The notes below the pieces were generated by a model that saw only the letters and a list, made by a program, of their open reading frames with translations, did not search any database and was not told the origin of the DNA. Positions 1 through 8,241 of a stretch of DNA of 21,873 nucleotides are shown in pieces. The DNA is from Actinomortierella ambigua. Its lineage: Eukaryota > Mortierellomycota > Mortierellomycetes > Mortierellales > Mortierellaceae. The translations under genes and the position numbers were made by a program. Within the stretch, counting starts at the first letter, position 1. The number at the start of each line of letters is the position of its first letter. Location: NCBI GenBank assembly GCA_016098155.1, contig JAAAJB010000524.1:1-21873 (forward strand), written 5' to 3'.

Positions 1-90
1 GGGGGGTGGGGGGGGGGGGGGTGGAGGGGGGGGGGGGGGGGGGGGGGGAAAGGGGGGAAAGGGGGGGGGGGGGGGGGAGGGGGGGGAGAG
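1..90. repeat. G-homopolymer-rich tract at window edge
   Basis: Nearly pure guanine, broken only by single T or A bases and two AAA triplets, running into a GAGAGAATTC junction. It has many runs of three or more G and could form quadruplexes. It could equally be a poorly resolved assembly edge. No coding capacity is claimed. Confidence 0.9.
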
Positions 91-784
91 AATTCAAGTG
101 AAGAGTGGAGAGTGAGTGAGTCTGAGCAACACAAGAGCACTCACGGGCGTGCACACCTCTCGACAGACAGTGGTAGTAAGGGACATACTTGCTCTACTGG
201 AGGAGCTACGGGAGGAACTACGGGTGGCGGAATATCGATTTGGGCAAGGTACTTTTCCTTGTGGAGGACAATGCCCTTGACCGTTGGAGGATTTGCAGTC
301 TACAGGTTCACAGCAAGGGCAAAGCAGAGCAAGGAGAATGCGGGCGGTTAGAGAGGTGCTTTTCAGCGGAAAGGGTGTCTGCCATAGAGAATGAATTGGC
401 CGAGGGGAGAGACAAGGGCGCTGTGCGGAGAGAAGGGGTGGTTGGTGGGGTGGAGGGTTTCAATCCACCAAGTTGCTGTACCTGTGCAGGGACGGTGAGG
501 GCAGCCAACACACCCAGCACAAGCAGGGCCAGTCGAGAGCGCATGCTGAACAAGGGTACTATGAATGGAGTGAAAAGGGAGGGGATGAAAGGAGAATGGC
601 GGGAATTGGTGTTGATGATGAAGAGAAGAAAAAGTCAAATAGACACACACACTCTCTCTCTAGTAAAGAGCAGAAAAGTGCTCTCGTTATTTTTTTGTTG
701 TTGTAACAGAGGCAGCAACAAACGGCTAGCACAGGGTTATGGGCAGCGAGTGAGGACTCTCACTCCTCCTATAAGAGCAAAGAC

Positions 785-820
785 AGAGAGAGAGAGAGGG
801 AGAGAGAGAGGGAGAGAGAG
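785..820. repeat. (GA)n purine microsatellite
   Basis: Alternating G and A with occasional GGG interruptions, continuing imperfectly to about 837. It is the reverse complement in type of the TC tract at 1149-1184, so the two could pair as an inverted repeat about 330 bp apart. Confidence 0.9.
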
Positions 821-1144
821 TGTGTATGAGAGAGAGGCTACAACGTGCAAAGACTGACATGCTCTCGGTTGGGCCAACCAACTTTCCGATGTCTCGACAA
901 GGAGAGCGTGTGGGTGGAGAAGGGGAACAGCAGGGCTCTCATATATTATCGGTATTGCTATTGGGGAAGGTGTTGGATAACAGCAGAACAGCAGCAGTAG
1001 TACATACACGGTAGGAGATCAGGACGGACGGAGGGACGTGTGTGGTTACCATGTGTACACTGTACATGGTGTCTGTCTATCTGTCTACTTCTGTCTATCT
1101 TGTCTGCCTGTCTGTCTGTCTCTCTCAGTGTAGACTGTCGTGTG

Positions 1145-1148
<4 letters not shown>

Positions 1149-1184
<36 letters not shown>
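1149..1184. repeat. (TC)n microsatellite
   Basis: About 18 uninterrupted TC units within a wider CT-rich block. The position, several hundred bases upstream of a start codon, fits the pyrimidine-rich promoter or leader tracts common in fungi. Regulatory action is not shown by the sequence. Confidence 0.95.
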
Positions 1185-1187
<3 letters not shown>

Positions 1188-1281
1188 GTGCTTCATTTCC
1201 TCCTTGGGATGGATGTGTCCCAACCGTGGGCCTTTCTCTCTGTCGTCTCCCCCTCCTCCTCCCCCCCCTTTTTGCCTTTGA

Positions 1282-1322
1282 TACACACACACACACACTC
1301 TCTCTCTCTCTCTGCTCTCTCT
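1282..1322. repeat. Compound (AC)n(TC)n microsatellite
   Basis: A run of AC units changes directly into TC units. The same arrangement in the same orientation is at 642-661 and 7902-7931. Confidence 0.9.
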
Positions 1323-1585
1323 TCTTTCTCCCTTCCTTGTTTCCCTTTCTCTTTGCTTCTCATACTCGCTCAATTGCTTACTCCATTAGCCCCAATTCTC
1401 TCCATACCTCGCTCATTCAATCGTACCATACCCCCCAACGACCCACAACACGACAGACACCTCCAGACACACAAGTCAGAGACACACACAGAGAGGCTAG
1501 CTTGTTAGCATTCATCTGGCATTCGTTCCTCCACTGCATCACCTTGCATTGCATTCTCACACCTCTCCCGTTCCAGCGCAACATT

Positions 1586-1775
1586 GTAAGTGCCCATTTC
1601 AACCCTCCACCACCCACCACCACCACCTCCTCTTCTTCCTCTTCCACCGTTGCCTTTGCTCCGAGCGCCAAGCTATACACACCTTTTTTTTTGGTGGCAA
1701 GTCGTTGTTCAACTCTGCTCAGAACCGCGTGCCTTTTATACTTTCTTCCCTTCCACAACTCTGTTTTTTTTTTAG
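1586..1775 (+). other. Probable 5'UTR intron of the large Q-rich gene
   Basis: A consensus donor GTAAGT at 1586 is followed 190 bp later by a nine-base T run and a TAG acceptor ending at 1775. Both signals are strong and lie on the strand of the downstream gene, in pyrimidine-rich sequence typical of a leader. Because no reading frame crosses it, there is no phase check, so the call rests only on the splice signals and length. Confidence 0.5.
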
Positions 1776-1807
1776 GGAAAAGGCAAATACAGGAACGACA
1801 GCACCGT

Positions 1808-1852
1808 ATGCTCTCACTCGCCCACCATCCACCACTGCCACAACTACTCTAA
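1808..1852 (+). CDS. 14-codon upstream ORF in the leader of the Q-rich gene
   Basis: ATG at 1808 opens a frame of 14 codons (MLSLAHHPPLPQLL) closed by TAA at 1850-1852. It lies after the probable leader intron and ends 146 bases before the main ATG at 1999. It is the only ATG between 1776 and 1999, so any transcript beginning upstream of 1808 would present it first. It may therefore lower or tune translation of the main ORF. Whether it is transcribed or translated is unknown. It has the length and position of an ordinary regulatory uORF and no recognisable peptide motif. Confidence 0.35.
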   Translation: MLSLAHHPPLPQLL

Positions 1853-1998
1853 CCACTCTGCCCAGCTACAACGCCTCTTTGCTGTCTCTCCTCCTCACCC
1901 TCACCCCTCATCCCTCCCCCCCACCCACCCACCTCCCTTACCTGCAGCTCGTCATCAATCTGAGAGGCTGAGGACCTGGCGAGAATTATAGAGTGAGA

Positions 1999-4900
1999 AT
2001 GCCCTCGCGGACACCCTCCTCGTCTGTCTCTGCCCTGGCTACCTCGACGGTCTTCCAGTCGCTGTATGCTGCCACTGTGCCGGCCATGTCCGAGGACGAC
2101 TACGACCACAGTCCCTTCCTTGCTAGTCCTATGCTGCAGCAACACTCTACCCCACGCCACTACCTTGCTCAGCCGCACTTGGTTCAACAGCACCGTCATC
2201 ATCATGGTGTCATGCCGTCGACAGCCGTTGCTCCTAACACAACCACCATGGCCACTACCACTACCACCACTACCATGACCACCACCACCACCACCACCAC
2301 TGCAACCGCACTCAACGGAAACAGCAGCAACAGTAGCATCGACGGTGGAGGTAGCGGGAGTACTAGCCGCGACGATATAGTTACTCATCCCATCTTCCCT
2401 TCCTACTCGTCGTCGTACACCGAGAGCTCGCTCGACCTCGACCTCAACGGATCATCATCTCCCCACGAATATCAGCGGCTTGATCCGAGGAGGCCGCCCG
2501 CCCTTCGTCATGACCTCCTCAGCTCAGCACTACTGCTCGATCAACAGACTAATAGTACCCACGGCAGCTCCAATGGCAGCAACGCCGACCAGGAGGAGGA
2601 GGGGGAGGAGGAGGAAGCCACCATCGTCATGACCGTTGACAGCTCTCCACCTGCACCACCGCTATTGACGGGCGAGCATCATCAAGTTCAACATCGACAC
2701 CCATGGACTCTTGGGCACTCCTTTCCATCTGCCGCTGCCTCTTCACTACCCATTGACAGTCGTGAACCAATACTGCCGGATGCCTCTGGCCCAGAGACGT
2801 TGCTATTAGCTCAGAGTGTACATCCAGAACAGCTCTCGACATCGAGTCCTCGGCTCTACACCTCCATTCTAGGCCGCGGCGAGCCCACCTCTCGTTCACC
2901 CTCTTCGCCCTCAGCATTACCTGCTGCTCAGGCGCATTCTGCCCCCTCTTTGACCGCTCCTCACCTGTCCCTGGACGCAACCGCCACATATCCATCAATC
3001 ATGGCGTCGTCACCTGCTTCGTCTTCTGTTGCAGCAAGTGTCGCAGTAGCTGCATCTGAGCAACAGCAGCAACATCAACATCAACAACAGCAAGCAAATG
3101 CCATCCCTCGGATTCAGGAGCCTGATCCCTTGATCGACACTAACGAGCCTTTATCCTCTCACGCAAGTAGAGGCCTGGACACTGCCCCCTTACAGACGAG
3201 ATTGACTCTGGGCGAGCCCGGGCACGACTCCATTTTCATCGACCACTCGCGATCTCGCTCCTCCTCGTGGCTGTCGACCATGAGAGACGGCCATCATCGC
3301 CCCAGGGCTGGATCGGGCTCGCTCGGCCGATCATTTGGAGATCCTTTTCTTGCTCATCATCATCGCCATCAGTATCAAAGCCAAGTTGGCAGTGGGTTCG
3401 GTGGTGGTGGCAGCGCCAGGCCCCCTCCCGTTCTCCGGCGCCAACGAGCTCACTCTCGAAATGGTCTCTTGTTGCAGGCAAGGCAGCAACAGCAGTTCCA
3501 ACAGCAACAGCAACAACAACAACAACCATCACTTCAACAACAGCAGTCATCAAGTACACCACATCAACATCTCCAGCTGCATCAGCGACGACATACCTCG
3601 ACAGAGGGGATCCCTGCCATCGCTTTTGGCAGCCTTTTTATGTTTCCCCCCGAAGCTTTGCCAAGACGGATCTATGCTACCCGCGACTATTCGTCCGACT
3701 CCCTGTCATCCGAAGACTGGTTGCACCACCCCGACGTCGAGTCACTCACAAGTCGTCTGGACCGTGAGGCAGCCCTGCCTAGAGAGGGCGAACAAAGTGG
3801 CGTCAGGAGGGAGGCTTTGACAGCTGCTCCTACCGCTGGCGACGGAAATGGTGGTGGTGATGAAAGTGGTGGGAATGGCCGACAGGATCAACACCTGCAG
3901 CCACATCATGGGCAGCCTGACCACAGCACTCTGACACATGACTTGCTTGCAGGGCAGGGCAATGTTCTCCGATCTGCTGCTTTGCCTCGGTCTGTTGACC
4001 TGCAGCAAGTCGTTCTCCAAGAACCACATTCGACCACAGTTGGCCCATCCTCGCATTCAGGAGCGTTAGGTGATATTACGCCCAATGTATACATGACCTC
4101 GTTCCCAACTCTACGACTACAGCCATCGACCACACCAGAACGCCCATCCGTTATGGAGCAGGACTTGGCCGCCGGTGGCCTCCAGGAGCCTGGGGCGTCT
4201 ATAGCTCTACAACCGGCCATTGCTGACACAGGTTCTTCGCCCAATGCCGCTGCCATCATTGCCGCTACTCTGACAGACGCTTTTGTTAGGCCTCAGCAAT
4301 CACCTGAGCGTCCACGAGGTTCACCGCAGCTAGCTTTAATTAACGCGGCCATCACTACCACCACCGCCACGACCACCACTACGCATCACCCTTTGCCTCC
4401 GTCTCCATCCCCATCAGACCGTATGAGTCGCCTTTCACTTGCCGAGCCAAGCGTGGGCACAGCACCGAGAATGAGCTCAACCCTGACAGAGCCAACGCCA
4501 GCCATGGCGACCGAAACACCGTCGCGACCTGCTTCACCTCCTTTACCACCTCCAGCACCGGATACAACTGTGATGGCGTCTGAGAATAGCGGGGCCGTCC
4601 GCTCTCCAGCATCGCCACGTGGGTTTCAATCTCGTGAAGCGGACCGTTTGGGATTGCTTGGACCTTTACTGCCGAGTACACAGAGTCGAGTGCAGTTTAT
4701 GGCGACGCCAGAGTTGGTGTCAGCGTCAAGCCCTCCTGGCAGCGGGGGTGCCGTAGAGTCGAGCCAAAGTGCTCTTTTTGGATTCATGGAAGAGGACGAG
4801 CCTCTGTCGGATGTACTGCCGCATGAACCTGTGGAGAGGATGCCGATGAGTCAGAGACAGCGAAGCTACGAGGATGTGCATTGGATGTATACGAGACGGA

Positions 4901-7860
4901 GGCAGGAGCGAATTCAGTCCCTCTTGGATATTCTTGCAGGTGTCGGATCAGAGTCAGAGTCGACATCAGCGGTGTCGTCGTCGTCGTCGTCGACCATGGA
5001 TGCCAGGAGCAGTAACTTCTACCAGCAACATCAACCGATAAGCTTACAGATGACGGCTGGTGGTCACACAGCTAGTCGCCAGGTGGACGAGCACAATGAT
5101 TTCGTGGGTCTTGGCCTGGATCGTCAGCAACATCAACGATTGCAGGCACTACTACCGCCACAACCACCACCACTTTCTTCTTCTTCTCTCCCCCCGCCTT
5201 CATGGCCGTTGCAGAACCGCCAGGATTGGGCTGCCTTTGCGGCTGCTAATGGTGCGTCGTATCACCATACGCTCGCAACGGCGACGGCCCCCGTCTGTCC
5301 ATCGGTTGCCGAGGTTCTGGATGGAGATGGCAACCCGATTGAGTTTCCTAGCTGGATGTCGGCACCGGGTTCTCATTCAACATCGGCTTCTTCGCGTCGA
5401 CGAGGAGGTGGAAGCGGCGCGCCACCTGATATGCCAGTGGGGTCCGATCGACCGATGCTTCCGTTTTATGTGAGTCAGGGCCGGGTCCGAGTCGTGAGCA
5501 CTGGGACGGTCTTTGAGGGCTACGAGCATGTGACGGAGGCAGGCACGCTCCAGATCGAGAACTACCGTTACCTCAAGGCGTCGTGGCTGACGAACCCGAA
5601 TGGCGAGAGCTGGAGCGATGACGAAGAGGCCGATGATGGCTATGGCGGTCATATGGATCTGGACGATCTGGAGGAGGATGGCGACCATGCCGACAAGGAT
5701 TGGTTGGAGCGAATGCAAATGGAGCAACAAGAGCAGCAACGGCAGCACCATCATCAACAGCCACCACCAAGCTCATCGCGTACAGGGCAGCAGGCGCTTT
5801 ACAGCCAAGGAGCGAGTGGATCGACAGTCACTCCTACAGGTGCTGACGAACGGCAGCCCAGGGCATTGTACGAGCTGGATGGGCTGCTTAGCCTTGAGCG
5901 TCGCGCATTCGGTTCTCTCCGAGGTCAGTCGTTTGATCATGCACATCTAGGAGGTGATACAACAGCAACTATTACCACAGCAGGAGCAGGGGCGGGAGCA
6001 GGAGCAGGGGCAGCAAGGCCTTTATCGAGCGGTCCAGTGGTGACGCCAAGGTCGTTGTCGTCGGTGTCTTTTGGGGCGACGATTGAAAGATCTGGATCGA
6101 TTGAGGATGACGAAGGCGACTTGGTGGAAGCAGTCTCTGTTGGTGGTGACTTGGGAGGAGGAATGGAACCGGAGATAGAGTCGACGCGGGATGATCGGTC
6201 GGTGATTTCGTCTGTCTCAGCAACGGATTCGGTAGTACTTCCAGGACCAAGAACGAGTGTTGGGGTGGCGATGGCGAGCATGATGGGAGGGGTGACAGGA
6301 GGCGGCATGGCGCATCATCATGGCAACGGATCAACCCTATCGCTCGTCTCGTCTTTGTCGTCGTCATCCACATCGTCTGCTCGGACAACGGCGGCAGTGG
6401 TAGGGGTGCCTTTGAACCGCCACCACCATTCGCGGAGGCTCTGGGAACAGCATCGTCGGCTTGGCATCAGTGGCAGCAATATCGGTGGTGGTGGCAGTGG
6501 CGACAGTGGTGGCGGCGGTGGAAGTGGCCTACCGCTGATCGCCTCCCTAGAGTCGACCGAAGATGATGGTGGCTTTTCTTCCTTTTCTGCTTCAGCGTCT
6601 ACTGTGGGCCAACCTGAAGAGAATGTCTCGTCAACCCGGGCGAGCTTGTACGCTGGCTTTATGGAGTATGGCACCGGTGGATCACAATATCACGAGTCGC
6701 CTCCACGAAGTCAGCGGTCTTTGGGCGAAGGGATAGAGGACGTATTGGAGGGAGTGGCAACACCTGCCAACCTTGCACCGAGTGCGACAGCCACACCTCC
6801 GTTCTCTTCGACACCACGAGCATCGATGTTTCAACAATTGCGAGCACAGCACCAGCAACAGCAACCGCTACAACAACCACAGCCTCAGCAGCAGCAGTAC
6901 CAAGCACGGTCGCTTGAGACGCCGTTACACCAGCTGTCTAATTCTCATCGGCCCTCGTCTGTATCTGCATCGTCGACGATGTTTTCGGATGGTACGGCGA
7001 TGATGAGCCGCACTCCGCCTGCACTACCACCGAATCGAGGTGTCAACGAGCCGATTGCTCATCAGATCCGACGTGCACAGTCGACCATCATGTTTTTGCA
7101 GCAGCGGCAATGGGAGATGCAACTGGCGCAGCAACAACAACAGCAGCAGCAACAGCAGCAGCAACAACAACAACAGCAACAGCAGCAGCAGCAGCAGCAG
7201 CAACAAAGATTTCAAGACCCAATGACCAATTTGACCGCCGGCGCTAGCACCACCTCTATCGCGCCTTTATCACCCTCGTCCTTGGCATCTGAAAGCAGTC
7301 GGAGCAACACTAACAGTGGCTACAACAACAGTAGTATCATTCACCCCAGACCCTTACTGCCGCTGACATCACCACCAGGTACTACTACCACAGCGCTGGC
7401 GACACCATCAGCGTCAGCATCAGCATCAGCATCAGCATCATCAACAGCAACATTATCATCATCGTTGGCGCCGGCGTCCAATTACACAACACTGTCGTCT
7501 ATCTACCTATCACCCTCCTTTGCTCCTGCGATGACAGCGATGACGACGACGGGGGCGACAACAGCAACATCAACTATCGGTAGCGCGATGGCAGCAGCAC
7601 CTACAATGGCGACAGGTAGCAGCAGTGTCGGGCCTCCACCATCAACTGCGGTGGACTCTCAGAACCTGACGTCATCTTCAACTGCGATATCATCATCATC
7701 GTCATCATCATCGACGGCGGCGCCGACAGGGCGGATATTCAACCGGTGGGAGCGGCTTCGGATCCGAGGCAGTAATTCGTTGTACATGAACTATGAAGGA
7801 GGGGCGCTCAAGCCACATGAACGATGGCGGCGTGGGACGCATGAGATGGTTGGACGATGA
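1999..7860 (+). CDS. Large disordered Q/S/T/P-rich protein, function unknown
   Basis: A single uninterrupted frame of 1953 residues from ATG 1999 to TGA 7860. The frame is also open two codons upstream from a GTG, but ATG 1999 is the first usable eukaryotic start; ATG 2086 in a good context is an alternative. I recognise no family. Most of the chain is low-complexity: a Thr tract near residues 86-101, Gln-rich tracts (about 355-370 and 495-525), Ser tracts, a Gly-Ala repeat near 1330, and a 26-Gln tract at 1711-1736. Three stretches look ordered enough to be conserved. Residues 955-981 (RSYEDVHWMYTRRRQERI onward) look helical. About 1150-1245 is rich in aromatic and charged residues (PFYVSQGRVRVVS...) and leads into an acidic segment. 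The last 43 residues are basic and Trp-containing (FNRWERLRIRG). No signal peptide or membrane segment is evident. Such composition is common in fungal transcriptional or RNA-granule regulators, but that is only inference. That the frame survives 5.9 kb of varied codon use supports a real gene. Confidence 0.82.
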   Translation: MPSRTPSSSVSALATSTVFQSLYAATVPAMSEDDYDHSPFLASPMLQQHSTPRHYLAQPHLVQQHRHHHGVMPSTAVAPNTTTMATTTTTTTMTTTTTTTTATALNGNSSNSSIDGGGSGSTSRDDIVTHPIFPSYSSSYTESSLDLDLNGSSSPHEYQRLDPRRPPALRHDLLSSALLLDQQTNSTHGSSNGSNADQEEEGEEEEATIVMTVDSSPPAPPLLTGEHHQVQHRHPWTLGHSFPSAAASSLPIDSREPILPDASGPETLLLAQSVHPEQLSTSSPRLYTSILGRGEPTSRSPSSPSALPAAQAHSAPSLTAPHLSLDATATYPSIMASSPASSSVAASVAVAASEQQQQHQHQQQQANAIPRIQEPDPLIDTNEPLSSHASRGLDTAPLQTRLTLGEPGHDSIFIDHSRSRSSSWLSTMRDGHHRPRAGSGSLGRSFGDPFLAHHHRHQYQSQVGSGFGGGGSARPPPVLRRQRAHSRNGLLLQARQQQQFQQQQQQQQQPSLQQQQSSSTPHQHLQLHQRRHTSTEGIPAIAFGSLFMFPPEALPRRIYATRDYSSDSLSSEDWLHHPDVESLTSRLDREAALPREGEQSGVRREALTAAPTAGDGNGGGDESGGNGRQDQHLQPHHGQPDHSTLTHDLLAGQGNVLRSAALPRSVDLQQVVLQEPHSTTVGPSSHSGALGDITPNVYMTSFPTLRLQPSTTPERPSVMEQDLAAGGLQEPGASIALQPAIADTGSSPNAAAIIAATLTDAFVRPQQSPERPRGSPQLALINAAITTTTATTTTTHHPLPPSPSPSDRMSRLSLAEPSVGTAPRMSSTLTEPTPAMATETPSRPASPPLPPPAPDTTVMASENSGAVRSPASPRGFQSREADRLGLLGPLLPSTQSRVQFMATPELVSASSPPGSGGAVESSQSALFGFMEEDEPLSDVLPHEPVERMPMSQRQRSYEDVHWMYTRRRQERIQSLLDILAGVGSESESTSAVSSSSSSTMDARSSNFYQQHQPISLQMTAGGHTASRQVDEHNDFVGLGLDRQQHQRLQALLPPQPPPLSSSSLPPPSWPLQNRQDWAAFAAANGASYHHTLATATAPVCPSVAEVLDGDGNPIEFPSWMSAPGSHSTSASSRRRGGGSGAPPDMPVGSDRPMLPFYVSQGRVRVVSTGTVFEGYEHVTEAGTLQIENYRYLKASWLTNPNGESWSDDEEADDGYGGHMDLDDLEEDGDHADKDWLERMQMEQQEQQRQHHHQQPPPSSSRTGQQALYSQGASGSTVTPTGADERQPRALYELDGLLSLERRAFGSLRGQSFDHAHLGGDTTATITTAGAGAGAGAGAARPLSSGPVVTPRSLSSVSFGATIERSGSIEDDEGDLVEAVSVGGDLGGGMEPEIESTRDDRSVISSVSATDSVVLPGPRTSVGVAMASMMGGVTGGGMAHHHGNGSTLSLVSSLSSSSTSSARTTAAVVGVPLNRHHHSRRLWEQHRRLGISGSNIGGGGSGDSGGGGGSGLPLIASLESTEDDGGFSSFSASASTVGQPEENVSSTRASLYAGFMEYGTGGSQYHESPPRSQRSLGEGIEDVLEGVATPANLAPSATATPPFSSTPRASMFQQLRAQHQQQQPLQQPQPQQQQYQARSLETPLHQLSNSHRPSSVSASSTMFSDGTAMMSRTPPALPPNRGVNEPIAHQIRRAQSTIMFLQQRQWEMQLAQQQQQQQQQQQQQQQQQQQQQQQQQQRFQDPMTNLTAGASTTSIAPLSPSSLASESSRSNTNSGYNNSSIIHPRPLLPLTSPPGTTTTALATPSASASASASASSTATLSSSLAPASNYTTLSSIYLSPSFAPAMTAMTTTGATTATSTIGSAMAAAPTMATGSSSVGPPPSTAVDSQNLTSSSTAISSSSSSSSTAAPTGRIFNRWERLRIRGSNSLYMNYEGGALKPHERWRRGTHEMVGR
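7129..7206 (+). repeat. CAR repeat encoding 26 consecutive Gln
   Basis: Twenty-six in-frame glutamine codons, 15 CAG and 11 CAA by my count, inside the large ORF. The mixed codons interrupt the pure trinucleotide repeat, which usually reduces slippage. They suggest selection on the protein tract rather than a recent DNA expansion. Confidence 0.95.
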
Positions 7861-8241
7861 AAAAAAAAATATCGTCGTAGTACGATTTATACCCCTCTTA
7901 ACACACACACACACAAACTCTCTCTCTCTCCTTCTCTCCCCCTCTCTCTTGAACACTCCTCTTTTTCTCCCTACTACCAAAGCTCAATCTTTTTTTTTCT
8001 CTTGCCGGAAAAAAATAACATCATATTGTATATAGCATACAGTTTTCTTCAGGAAGAAAAAGAACGAAAAAAAATAATCAAAGTTTTTTTTTGAGGGATG
8101 TGTGTGCGGCAAGTAAAAGAAGAAAAGAAAAGGTACTATGGATAAACACGTTGGGTGTTGAGGCAGTGAAGGAAGGGGAGGAATGGTTCCTCCTCCTTTC
8201 TTTCCCTGTCCTTTTTTTTTTTCTGTGGGCATATGTAGTTG
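7861..8241. other. Convergent intergenic region
   Basis: A 381-bp spacer between two genes that end toward each other. It begins with nine A residues after the stop and contains the third compound AC/TC microsatellite (7902-7931), several T- and A-runs and CT-rich sequence. It presumably holds the 3'UTRs and poly(A) sites of both genes, although I see no canonical AATAAA that can be assigned with confidence. No gene is visible. Confidence 0.7.

Larger units (their letters stand above)
91..1585. other. Upstream intergenic region, no supported gene
   Basis: About 1.5 kb with no convincing gene. The plus strand is purine-rich to about 1000 and pyrimidine-rich after that. It holds the GA tract (785-820), the TC tract (1149-1184) and two compound AC/TC microsatellites (642-661, 1282-1322). 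Open frames here are low-complexity and lack family motifs. The right half is probably promoter and transcribed leader of the large gene starting at 1999. One minus-strand frame with a signal-peptide-like start (544 to 308) is treated as a finding, not a gene. Confidence 0.6.

Noticed and set aside
189..857. 222-codon plus-strand ORF
   Set aside because: Purine-rich low-complexity sequence ending in the GA repeat, with no motif and no usable start context.
1040..1852. 270-codon plus-strand ORF rich in Leu/Ser/Pro
   Set aside because: It is a translation of CT microsatellites and leader sequence and crosses a probable intron. Only its last 14 codons matter, as a uORF.
3236..4259. Several 100-166-codon frames on both strands within the large gene
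   Set aside because: Shadows of the single long frame, created by trinucleotide repeats that stay open in every frame.
7024..7215. Poly-Leu minus-strand ORF
   Set aside because: It is the antisense reading of the CAG/CAA tract (CTG/TTG codons).
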